Shown here piece by piece: positions 50,787-58,492 of a stretch of DNA of 64,000 bases. Where the stretch lies: assembly GCA_963664625.1 (NCBI GenBank), contig OY761541.1:2418001-2482000 (forward strand), given 5' to 3'. Source of the DNA: CBDCFV01 sp963664625. GTDB taxonomy: Bacteria > Chloroflexota > Dehalococcoidia > Lucifugimonadales > UBA3495. Position 1 is the first letter of the stretch; every line of letters starts with the position of its first letter. The notes below the pieces were generated by a model. That model made no database searches. It had not been told where the DNA came from and was given only the letters and a program-made list of their open reading frames with translations. The position numbers were made by a program, and so were the translations under genes.

Positions 50787-51392
50787 ATGCTTGAACAGCC
50801 CTGTCCTACCGCGGCGCCGACGCCCATCCACCAAAGTTATTGGGTCATACCAGGCCGATTCCTCGCCGGAGAATATCCCAGGGAACAGGACGGCCCCAAT
50901 CGGTACGACAAGCTTCGCAAGCTGGAAGCCACCGGGGTGACGCTGTTCTTGGACCTGACCCAGGAGGGCGAACTGCTGCCCTACGCCTCCAAGTTGAAAC
51001 AGGCACAGCACCGCCGGTTCCCGATTAGGGACGTTGACATCCCCCGATCACCTAGACAGACTGCCGATATCCTGGATGCCATTGACAACTGCTTGGACGG
51101 TGGCGGAACCGTCTACCTGCACTGCTGGGGTGGGGTTGGACGCACTGGAACCATAGTGGGTTGCTGGCTGGCCCGGCACGGGTGCGCCGGTAACGACGCC
51201 CTCGCCCTGCTGTCCGAAATCTGGGAGCAATGCCCTAAGTCCAAGTGTCCCAATCCCAAGAAATCGCCCGAAACCCCGAAGCAGGAGAACTATGTCCGCA
51301 GATGGCGCGAAGAGGGCCATACGTCGTTCAGTCAGCAACTCCTCGGGAGGCAGTCCGTAGCCTCCGAACCAGCGCAGGAAGCAAGCCCATGA
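50787..51392 (+). CDS. Dual-specificity / tyrosine protein phosphatase
   Basis: 201 aa cysteine phosphatase. The loop H-C-W-G-G-V-G-R-T-G (near residue 112) is the C-x5-R active site; D-V-D-I-P-R-S near 82 could hold the general-acid Asp. It has an N-terminal Y-W-V-I-P-G-R-F-L-A-G-E-Y strand typical of such enzymes. Stop TGA overlaps the ATG of the ADP-ribosylglycohydrolase gene (ATGA), so the two are coupled; a phosphatase plus ADP-ribosyl hydrolase next to a glutamine-synthetase-like gene suggests control of enzyme modification (inference). Confidence 0.85.
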   Translation: MLEQPCPTAAPTPIHQSYWVIPGRFLAGEYPREQDGPNRYDKLRKLEATGVTLFLDLTQEGELLPYASKLKQAQHRRFPIRDVDIPRSPRQTADILDAIDNCLDGGGTVYLHCWGGVGRTGTIVGCWLARHGCAGNDALALLSEIWEQCPKSKCPNPKKSPETPKQENYVRRWREEGHTSFSQQLLGRQSVASEPAQEASP

Positions 51393-52306
51393 TTACCGAG
51401 CTTGACCGCTACCGGGGCTCATTGCTCGGCCTGGCGTCGGGGGATGCATTGGGGACGACGCTGGAATTTCGGCCGCCCGGCAGTTTTGTGACCATCGACG
51501 AGATTGTCGGCGGTGGCCCCTTTGGCCTGCGACCCGGTCAGTGGACCGACGACACTTCGATGGCCCTGTGCCTCGCCGAGAGCTTGATCGAATGTCGTGA
51601 ATTCGACCCCGAGGACCAACTGAGGAGATACGTCAGCTGGTGGCGCGATGGTCATTTGAGCTGTACAGGGAGTTGCTTCGACATCGGAAACACTACTCGA
51701 TCAGCCCTGGCCGAGTTCGAGCGCACCGGCAGGCCGGCAGGTCAAGCATCGGCGTATAGCGCGGGCAACGGGTCAATAATGCGTCTTGCCCCGGTTCCTA
51801 TGTTCTACGCCAACGATATGAACGCCGCCGCGGAATACGCCGCCCAAAGCTCGGCCACTACTCACGCCGCGCTCGAATCTGTGGGCGCCTGCCGCTACTA
51901 CGCCGCCCTGCTGGTGCGTGCCTTAAAGGGCGCGAACAAGTCGGAAATCATGGAAACGCCGCCCCGTTTCTATCCGGCAATCGGAGAACTGCCGGACAGG
52001 GTGGCCTATATCGCCAACGGCTCCTTCAAGGGGCGCAACCCGCCTGACATCCGGGGAACTGGCTACGTCATTGACTCGCTGGAAGCCGCGTTGTGGGCCT
52101 TCCACCACAGCGACAATTTCGCCGACGGTGCCCGCCTGGCAGTGAATCTGGGTGACGACGCCGACACTACCGGCGCCGTCTACGGGCAAATTGCCGGAGC
52201 GTATTATGGAGAAAGCGGTATACCGGAACATTGGCGTGACACCTTGGCTATGGGGGAAACAATAATAGACTTCGCAACGCAACTTTACGAATTGAGACCA
52301 GCTTAG
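51389..52306 (+). CDS. ADP-ribosylglycohydrolase family protein (DraG-like)
   Basis: 305 aa. Family motifs with the metal ligands: G-L-A-S-G-D-A-L-G-T near residue 12, W-T-D-D-T-S-M-A near 50, N-G-S-I-M-R near 128 and N-L-G-D-D-A-D-T-T-G near 250. These two-metal enzymes remove ADP-ribose from proteins (DraG acts on nitrogenase reductase) or small molecules. Start ATG 51389 overlaps the preceding stop by 4 bp. Only 27 bp separate it from the gmaS candidate, so both may be in one transcript. Confidence 0.9.
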   Translation: MITELDRYRGSLLGLASGDALGTTLEFRPPGSFVTIDEIVGGGPFGLRPGQWTDDTSMALCLAESLIECREFDPEDQLRRYVSWWRDGHLSCTGSCFDIGNTTRSALAEFERTGRPAGQASAYSAGNGSIMRLAPVPMFYANDMNAAAEYAAQSSATTHAALESVGACRYYAALLVRALKGANKSEIMETPPRFYPAIGELPDRVAYIANGSFKGRNPPDIRGTGYVIDSLEAALWAFHHSDNFADGARLAVNLGDDADTTGAVYGQIAGAYYGESGIPEHWRDTLAMGETIIDFATQLYELRPA

Positions 52307-52333
52307 CCTAGCCATGTACCGAGGAGCGGAGAC

Positions 52334-53692
52334 ATGACCACCCGAGATGATGTCCGGCAGAGAATGCGGGATGACAACATCCAATATCTCTTGGCACAGT
52401 TCGTTGACATCAACGGGTCGCCAAAGGTCAAGATGGTCCCTGCCAGCCATCTTGACGACGTTGTGGACGTAGGAGCGGGATTCGCCGGCGCGGCGTTGCC
52501 CGGCATGGGGCAGGGACCCCACTCCCACGACATGCTGGCCAAGGTTGACCTGGACTCTTACACTCCCGTACCTTGGACCGATGGTCTGGCCCGGTTCGCG
52601 TCGGACTTGTACGTTGACGACGAGCCTCACATGTTCTGCCCCCGGCAGCACCTGAAGAGTGTGCTTTCCCAGGCGCGGCAAGACGGGTACACCTTCAACG
52701 TCGGCATCGAGCCGGAGCACTTCCTGGTCACCCGCAAGGATGACGGCTCTATATCCATCTGGGACCCCAACGACGTGGATACCCTGACCAAGGCCTGCTA
52801 CGACTTCAAGGGCATCGCCAACGTTATGGGCTACCTACGGGACATGATGGACGCCATGACCCGGCTGGGGTGGGACACCTACCAGTCGGACCACGAGGAC
52901 GCCAACGGCCAATTCGAAATCAACTTCGTATATTCCGATGCCCTGACCACCGCCGACCGGTACACCTTCTTCAAGATGATGACCAGCCAGTACGCTCAGA
53001 AGTACGGCGCCATCGCCACCCACATGGCCAAGCCCTTCACCGACCGCACCGGCAGCGGAGGCCATATTCACTACCACATAGCCGACGCGGCTACCGGCGA
53101 AAACCTGTTCCTCGACGAGGAAGACCCACGTGGACTGGGCCTGTCGGAGATGGCTTACAACTTCATCGGCGGCGTTTTCGCTCACGCGCCGGCCCTATGT
53201 TGCGTAATGTCCCCCACGGTCAACTGCTACAAGCGGTTGCAGGTAGGCCCGGCGCTGATGTCCTCTGTGTCGGGGTTTTTGTGGACTCCGGCCTTCGTAT
53301 CCTACGGAGACAACAACCGAACACAGATGATACGCACTGCTGGGCCGGGTCACTTGGAAGACCGCACCATCTCGGCTGCCTGCAACCCTTACTTAGCCTT
53401 CGCTGCCTACCTGTCGGCAGGTCTGGACGGCGTCAGGCGCAAACTGGACCCCGGCGAACCTTACCGGGAAAACCTCTACGACCTGGGGATAGACGAAATA
53501 CGCCGCCGGGGAATCCGCCTGCTGCCCCAGTCTCTCGCCGAGGCCTTGGACGAGCTTCAACGCGACGAGGTTGTAAAGGGGTCCCTGGGCGTGATTTACG
53601 ACGAGTTCGTCGACCTGAAGCGCGGGGAATGGCGCGAGTACCACCGTCAGGTCTCCCAATGGGAAATAGACCGGTACCTGACGCTGTTTTAG
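52334..53692 (+). CDS. gmaS: Glutamine-synthetase-like gamma-glutamylmethylamide synthetase candidate
   Basis: 452 aa GS-family ATP-dependent ligase. Seen: Q-Y-L-L-A-Q-F-V-D-I-N-G-S-P-K near residue 16, E-P-E-H-F-L-V near 122, the N-G-Q-F-E-I-N metal-site segment near 193, G-S-G-G-H-I-H-Y-H near 238, and A-C-N-P-Y-L-A-F-A-A-Y near 350. GmaS proteins form gamma-glutamylmethylamide from glutamate, methylamine and ATP. I assign it by context, since the mgs and mgd genes flank it; by eye it cannot be separated from GlnT/type III-like GS. GGAGCGGAGAC precedes the ATG. Confidence 0.83.
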   Translation: MTTRDDVRQRMRDDNIQYLLAQFVDINGSPKVKMVPASHLDDVVDVGAGFAGAALPGMGQGPHSHDMLAKVDLDSYTPVPWTDGLARFASDLYVDDEPHMFCPRQHLKSVLSQARQDGYTFNVGIEPEHFLVTRKDDGSISIWDPNDVDTLTKACYDFKGIANVMGYLRDMMDAMTRLGWDTYQSDHEDANGQFEINFVYSDALTTADRYTFFKMMTSQYAQKYGAIATHMAKPFTDRTGSGGHIHYHIADAATGENLFLDEEDPRGLGLSEMAYNFIGGVFAHAPALCCVMSPTVNCYKRLQVGPALMSSVSGFLWTPAFVSYGDNNRTQMIRTAGPGHLEDRTISAACNPYLAFAAYLSAGLDGVRRKLDPGEPYRENLYDLGIDEIRRRGIRLLPQSLAEALDELQRDEVVKGSLGVIYDEFVDLKRGEWREYHRQVSQWEIDRYLTLF

Positions 53693-53772
53693 GAGAGTGC
53701 AGTATCGTCGGATTTTGCTCGCGCGAATACTATGATTATGATGCGGTCTGAAATGAATAACGCAAAACGTTG

Positions 53773-54039
53773 ATGCAAGATGCCTTTGAAGCGTTGCCCA
53801 AAAGCAGGCATTGGCTGCGAACGGTACACCTGTCACACCCGGAAGCTACGCCAGAGAGAGTTATGGATGCTCTTTGGTACCCAACGGGCCTTCCTCAACG
53901 TCAGCCCAACGGTAATACGGTATATTACAAGTATCGAGTGCAAGAGGATATCTGGTTTCGCGTAGTGCTTGATAAGAATGGAGCATTGCATACTGCATTT
54001 CGAGATGACTACACAATGAGGACAAGAGGAAGGCCATGA
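53773..54039 (+). CDS. Small protein of a toxin-antitoxin-like pair (DUF4258-like)
   Basis: 88 aa with H-P-E-A-T-P-E-R-V-M-D-A-L-W, then strands Y-Y-K-Y-R-V and W-F-R-V-V-L-D-K-N-G-A-L-H-T-A-F. The alpha-beta-beta layout resembles DUF4258/BrnT-like toxins. Its stop overlaps the start of the DUF2283 gene (ATGA). A lower GC content than neighbours suggests horizontal arrival between gmaS and mgdB. Confidence 0.6.
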   Translation: MQDAFEALPKSRHWLRTVHLSHPEATPERVMDALWYPTGLPQRQPNGNTVYYKYRVQEDIWFRVVLDKNGALHTAFRDDYTMRTRGRP

Positions 54040-54278
54040 CCAGAAAAAATCCCGACCTGAGAAAACTGGAAATTGACTACGACGAAGAAAACGATACATT
54101 ATGGATCGGAAATGGGAGACCTGCACCACGTGGGGCCGACATTATCGAGAACAGTATCATTGTCTTTTTTGAAGAAGACGGCGTAACTCCTTCAGGAGTC
54201 ATGCTGTTCGATACCCTTGAATTGTTGGGTCCTCACCTGTCTGGCAAGTTGCAAGGCACTCTGGCGCAAGGTAATTGA
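54036..54278 (+). CDS. DUF2283 domain protein
   Basis: 80 aa with the DUF2283 pattern I-D-Y-D-E-E-N-D-T-L-W-I and I-I-V-F-F-E-E-D-G-V-T-P-S-G-V. Such proteins are typically coded next to DUF4258-like partners and are thought to be antitoxins. It overlaps the preceding gene by 4 bp and ends 8 bp before the mgdB ATG. Confidence 0.8.
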   Translation: MTRKNPDLRKLEIDYDEENDTLWIGNGRPAPRGADIIENSIIVFFEEDGVTPSGVMLFDTLELLGPHLSGKLQGTLAQGN

Positions 54279-54286
54279 TACCGGAA

Positions 54287-54535
54287 ATGTCCTTCCTCAT
54301 TAACTGCCCCAACTGCGGCGAAAGGACCGTCCACGAATTCCGGTTCGGCGGCGCCGTCACCGCGCGCCCGTCGCCCGACGCTGGCGACGAAGCTTGGACG
54401 AATTACTTTTATTTCCGCCCAAATCCGGCGGGTGTACAGCAGGAATGGTGGAACCACCGGTACGGGTGCCGGAAGTGGTTCCTTGCAGACCGGGATACTA
54501 CCACCAACCGGATCGAGCAGACCCATAAAGTATGA
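54287..54535 (+). CDS. mgdB: Delta subunit of heterotetrameric sarcosine oxidase type; N-methylglutamate dehydrogenase subunit B candidate
   Basis: 82 aa SoxD-family protein. C-P-N-C-G-E-R near the N-terminus gives the first zinc Cys pair; the His and third Cys of the site fall in N-H-R-Y-G-C-R-K-W-F. F-Y-F-R-P-N-P and E-W-W-N-H are family hallmarks. The start is ATG 54287. It binds zinc and stabilises the complex formed with the products of mgdC, mgdD and mgdA. Confidence 0.9.
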   Translation: MSFLINCPNCGERTVHEFRFGGAVTARPSPDAGDEAWTNYFYFRPNPAGVQQEWWNHRYGCRKWFLADRDTTTNRIEQTHKV

Positions 54536-54703
54536 ACATGATAGTCTTGCTCATCCTTGGTTGGAAGAACAGTACGAGGCTGAACTCTGGCCACTAACGA
54601 ACATTCCAGGCTAAGCCCTAGGCCGGGGGAAGTCATCGACCGTTCAACGCCGGTCAGCTTCGAGTTCGACGGTCGAACGGTTGACGCTTACCAACGTGAC
54701 ACG

Positions 54704-57520
54704 GTGGCGTCGGCCTTGAGCGCCGCCGGTGTCAGCGTCTTCAGTCGGGGCTTCAAGTACCATCGGCCTCGGGGCCTTTTGTGTGTGGCGGGCCGGTGCC
54801 CCAACTGCTTGGTTACCGTGGATGACGTTCCCAACGTCCGCGCTTGCACCGAGCAGGTCCGCCCGGGAATGAAAGTTTCCCATCAGAACGCTTGGCCGTC
54901 TCTCCAACGCGACTTTCTTTCGGTCCTTGACTACTTCCACTGGCTGATGCCGGTGGGTTTCTACTACAAGGCCCTGCACCGCCCCAAGTGGCTGTGGCGG
55001 TTTTCCCAGAAGATTATCCGCAGGGTTGCCGGGTTGGGCAAGATAGACATTGACGCCGAACCCGAGACCCACTATCACCACCGGAACCTGCACGCCGACG
55101 TTGCCGTCATCGGCGGCGGGCCCGCGGGGATGTCTGCCGCGCTGGCGGCTGCCGAGCGGGGAGCGCACGTGGTCCTGATTGACGACCAGCCGTCCCTCGG
55201 CGGGAGCTTGCGTTATGACCGACGCCAATACTCCAGTATAGCCGGTTTTGAAGACGGTACCGGTGTCGAAGTTGGGCGACAATTAGCGGAGAAGCTATCG
55301 GCGGCGTCCAACATAGAGGTGCTGTCGGGAGCGAATGTTTTCGGTCTGTACCAGGACCGGCTCCTGGCGGTTCTTCAAGGAGACCGGCTCATCAAACTAC
55401 GAGCGGCCCAGGTTGTCGTCGCCACCGGGTCCTACGAAGTCCCGCTTGTCTTCGAGCAGAACGATCTTCCGGGAGTGATGCTGGCGACGGGCGCACAGAG
55501 GCTGCTTTCGCTGTACGGCGTCCGTCCGGGGACCATCGCGGTAGTGGCGACGAGCGACGACCAAGGTTACTATGCTGCTCAAGACCTGTTGGACGCCGGA
55601 GTGCGAGTCATGGCGGTGGTGGACCTCAGGTCAACCCACACGCTGGGATCGGACATTGTAGGTTCGCTCTGGGCAAGCAACGTCGAAATATTGACAGGTC
55701 ACGCCGTAGTCAAGGCGGAAGGCAAGTCCCGGGTGAACGCGGCGGTGGTGTCGCCTCTAGCCAATGGAAGGCCGGTCGGCGCCCAGCGGCGGCTGGCTTG
55801 CGACCTGCTTTGCATGAGCGGCGGGTTCCGACCCGCCGACCCGCTCCTTCATCAGTCCGGCTGCCAGTTCAGCTATGACGAATCTCTGAAAGAGTCAGTG
55901 CCGGGCCAACTCCCCGACGGTATTCATGTGGCTGGCGAGGTGACCGGACATCATGGCTTGGCCGTTTCCCTGTTGCAGGGTGCTCTTGCTGGGAATCAGG
56001 CCGCCGGATACCTGCGGGGTTACAACGAAAACGTCCAGGACTCCGAAGAAACGTTGCAACGGGACCTGGCCTTGGCCGAAGAGGAAAGCCGGAAAGCCGT
56101 TCAAGAAGTCCCCCAACTGACCCCCATGAGCGAGGAAAAGTCCCAGTTTGTTTGCTTTTGCGAGGACGTGACCGCCAAAGACATAGTGGACGGCATCAAC
56201 GAGGGCTTCGAGGACATTCAGACCTTGAAGCGGTACAGCACCGTAACTATGGGTCCATGCCAAGGGAAAATGTGCCTGAAGGCACTGGTGAGCATCACCT
56301 CTCAGCATACCGGGGCAAGTATTCAGGAAACGGGCGTCACTACCGCGCGCCCGCCCCACCAACCGGTGCCCTTGGCGGCGTTGGCCGGTCCGTCTCACAT
56401 GCCCCTGAAGCGTACTCCCATGGACCGGAAACACCGGGAGTTGGGAGCGCCCATCGTAGAGTTGGGAGTGTGGCAGCGGCCCCACAACTACGGCGATCCC
56501 CAAGAGGAGTGCCGGACGGTTCGGGAGCGCGTAGGCGTCATCGACGTCAGCACCCTGGGCAAGCTTGACGTGAAGGGCAAGGACGCCGGGGCGCTGCTGG
56601 ACCGGGTCTATACCCACAGGTTCAGCGATCTGCGGGTAGGCCGCATCCGCTACGGGCTGCTGTGCTCGGACAATGGCACAATCATGGATGACGGCACGGT
56701 AACGCGGCTGGCCGAGGACCACTACTTCATAACCACTACCACCGGCAACGTCGATGTTATGGAGGAATGGATCAAGTGGTGGTCCGCTGGCAGCGGCATG
56801 TGCGTTCATGTGGTCAACGTTACCGCCGGTTACGGAGCGGTAAACGTTGCCGGACCGCAGGCACGAGCGATGTTGAGCAAGTTGACGGACCATGACCTGT
56901 CAGGCCCGTCGTCTCGCTATATGCGCTCATCCCGGGCAACGGTCGCGGGCGTCCCGTGCATACTTCTTCGGATCGGGTTTGTCGGCGAGACCGGTTGGGA
57001 GTTGCACTTCCCGGCCGAGTACGGCGAGTACATGTGGGACGCGCTCATGGACGCCGGGAGGGAGTTCGGCATTGCCCCCTTCGGCTTGGAAGCGCAGCGC
57101 ATCCTGCGATTGGAAAAGAAGCACATCATCGTGGGACAGGACACCGATGCCATGTCCAATCCATTGGAGAGCGACATGGAGTGGGTGGTGCGGTTCGACA
57201 AGGAGGACTTCATAGGAAGGCCGGGATTGAGCCGGATTGCAGAGCAGGGCCTGACCAATAAGTTGGTGGGGTTCGTCATGCGCGACGGCAGGACCCCGGA
57301 GGAAGGAGTGCCGGTTGTTACCGGCGCTAAGCCCATCGGTAGGGTGACCAGTGCCCGTTTCAGCCCCACCATCGGTAAGGGATTCGGGTTGGCTTGGGTG
57401 CCAGCGGACTTGGCCTTGGACGGCGCCGAGATACATATCATTATTGACGGCAGGCCAATGCCGGCATCCGTCACGATGCAACCCTTCTATGACCCCGACG
57501 GCGCACGGTTGAGGCAGTAG
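54704..57520 (+). CDS. mgdC: Alpha subunit of sarcosine oxidase type; N-methylglutamate dehydrogenase subunit C candidate
   Basis: 938 aa from the GTG at 54704. Domains in order: the end of a Fer2-like domain with C-V-A-G-R-C-P-N-C (to about 55), an FAD/NAD dinucleotide fold from V-A-V-I-G-G-G-P-A-G-M near 130, a BFD-like Cys cluster V-C-F-C-E-D near 480 with C-Q-G-K-M-C later, and a C-terminal folate-binding GCV_T domain from about 560. The frame is open upstream to 54584, and its first codons give S-P-R-P-G-E-V-I-D-R-S, which matches SoxA N-termini. The true start may thus be a CTG at 54587 that lies after GAGG. mgdD follows 3 bp later. Confidence 0.9.
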   Translation: MASALSAAGVSVFSRGFKYHRPRGLLCVAGRCPNCLVTVDDVPNVRACTEQVRPGMKVSHQNAWPSLQRDFLSVLDYFHWLMPVGFYYKALHRPKWLWRFSQKIIRRVAGLGKIDIDAEPETHYHHRNLHADVAVIGGGPAGMSAALAAAERGAHVVLIDDQPSLGGSLRYDRRQYSSIAGFEDGTGVEVGRQLAEKLSAASNIEVLSGANVFGLYQDRLLAVLQGDRLIKLRAAQVVVATGSYEVPLVFEQNDLPGVMLATGAQRLLSLYGVRPGTIAVVATSDDQGYYAAQDLLDAGVRVMAVVDLRSTHTLGSDIVGSLWASNVEILTGHAVVKAEGKSRVNAAVVSPLANGRPVGAQRRLACDLLCMSGGFRPADPLLHQSGCQFSYDESLKESVPGQLPDGIHVAGEVTGHHGLAVSLLQGALAGNQAAGYLRGYNENVQDSEETLQRDLALAEEESRKAVQEVPQLTPMSEEKSQFVCFCEDVTAKDIVDGINEGFEDIQTLKRYSTVTMGPCQGKMCLKALVSITSQHTGASIQETGVTTARPPHQPVPLAALAGPSHMPLKRTPMDRKHRELGAPIVELGVWQRPHNYGDPQEECRTVRERVGVIDVSTLGKLDVKGKDAGALLDRVYTHRFSDLRVGRIRYGLLCSDNGTIMDDGTVTRLAEDHYFITTTTGNVDVMEEWIKWWSAGSGMCVHVVNVTAGYGAVNVAGPQARAMLSKLTDHDLSGPSSRYMRSSRATVAGVPCILLRIGFVGETGWELHFPAEYGEYMWDALMDAGREFGIAPFGLEAQRILRLEKKHIIVGQDTDAMSNPLESDMEWVVRFDKEDFIGRPGLSRIAEQGLTNKLVGFVMRDGRTPEEGVPVVTGAKPIGRVTSARFSPTIGKGFGLAWVPADLALDGAEIHIIIDGRPMPASVTMQPFYDPDGARLRQ

Positions 57521-57523
57521 GCA

Positions 57524-58237
57524 ATGCCTGAATGGAGGCCCATAAGGTTGTCGGCCATGCACCACCGGCACGTTGCTATGGGCGCGACCATGGAGGAACG
57601 GGACGGTTGGCAACTGCCCGCAAGGTTCGGACCGGTCGAGGACGAGTTGCGGCGGCTCCGCACTGGCGTAGGGCTTCTGGACATCAGCCCCTGGATCAAG
57701 ATTAACGTCCAGGGCGAAAACGCCTCGGCCTTTTTGAGTGCGGCCTGTTCCGGTGGGCAGTTGCCCGAGCTTGGGGCAGTGTCCCCAGTGACTATCACCG
57801 CTGGTGGACAGTCCTTCCAAGTCACTTCGGCGCGTTTGGCCGACGACGACTTTCTGGTGTTGACTGCGTTGGACCACGTTGGGTCTATGTTCGAGTCGCT
57901 TGACGCTGCGTCCGAAGGGGCCGCCCATATTTTCGACCTGTCGTCGACGCTGGCCGCGGCGCAAGTCACCGGCCCCGAGGCCTCCAGCTTCATGTCCTCC
58001 ATAACCGAATTCAACTGCTCCCCGCGGGCTTTTCCCAACGGACGTTGCGCCCAGACCCAGGCAGCCGAGATACACGCCACGCTGCTGCGCGCCGATGTGG
58101 GCGACCTGCCCAGCTACCAGATCTTCTTCGGGAGGGACTTCGGTGAATACATGTGGGAAGCACTGGTGGAGGCCGCCGAAGTCCATGACGGCGCTCCCGT
58201 CGGCTTCGAGGCGATGGACCGGCTGAGGGGGACCTAA
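57524..58237 (+). CDS. mgdD: Gamma subunit of sarcosine oxidase type; N-methylglutamate dehydrogenase subunit D candidate
   Basis: 237 aa SoxG/GCV_T-related protein. It has R-T-G-V-G-L-L-D-I-S-P-W-I near residue 47, L-S-S-T-L-A-A-A-Q-V-T-G-P near 145, and a C-terminal F-F-G-R-D-F-G-E-Y-M-W-E-A-L. The gamma subunit sits next to the alpha subunit in the complex. It begins 3 bp after the mgdC stop. A mobile remnant now separates it from mgdA. Confidence 0.87.
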   Translation: MPEWRPIRLSAMHHRHVAMGATMEERDGWQLPARFGPVEDELRRLRTGVGLLDISPWIKINVQGENASAFLSAACSGGQLPELGAVSPVTITAGGQSFQVTSARLADDDFLVLTALDHVGSMFESLDAASEGAAHIFDLSSTLAAAQVTGPEASSFMSSITEFNCSPRAFPNGRCAQTQAAEIHATLLRADVGDLPSYQIFFGRDFGEYMWEALVEAAEVHDGAPVGFEAMDRLRGT

Positions 58238-58468
58238 ACGCGGAGAGCACCGAGATTGCGCAAAGGACGCTGAGATATAGCTATTGCAATGGTTCAGCGA
58301 GAGGAACTTGACGCCATCACGAGAAGGGTTATCGGCGCAGCTATTGACGTCCACAAGGCCCTTGGTCCCGGGCTCTTGGAATCGGTGTACGAAGCTTGCT
58401 TGGCGTTAGAATAGTAAACAACTACTGAAACTCAGCGTTCTCGGCGTAATCTCAGCGTCCTCGGCGTT
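58237..58468 (+). mobile_element. GxxExxY remnant between 44-bp inverted repeats
   Basis: The left arm (58237-58280, A-A-C-G-C-G-G-A-G style) and the complement of the right arm (58425-58468) agree at most positions, both built from C-G-C-x-G-A-G-A-type units. They enclose a truncated GxxExxY gene. A gene-less element of the same repeat family is at 18604-18704. Confidence 0.6.
58289..58414 (+). pseudogene. Truncated GxxExxY family gene
   Basis: 41 codons giving I-D-V-H-K-A-L-G-P-G-L-L-E-S-V-Y-E-A-C-L, which includes the name-giving G-L-L-E-S-V-Y motif of a family normally about 120-130 aa long, then a stop. The rest has been replaced by the inverted-repeat arm. Not functional. Confidence 0.8.
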
Positions 58469-58492
58469 AAAATAACCACGAATAGGAAAGCC

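Noticed and set aside
54581..54583. In-frame TGA upstream of mgdC as selenocysteine
   Set aside because: No redox motif around it, and the similarity to SoxA begins only downstream of this codon.
56927..58354. Minus-strand frame of 475 codons opposite mgdC and mgdD
   Set aside because: Spans two real genes on the other strand and has no ribosome site or family features.
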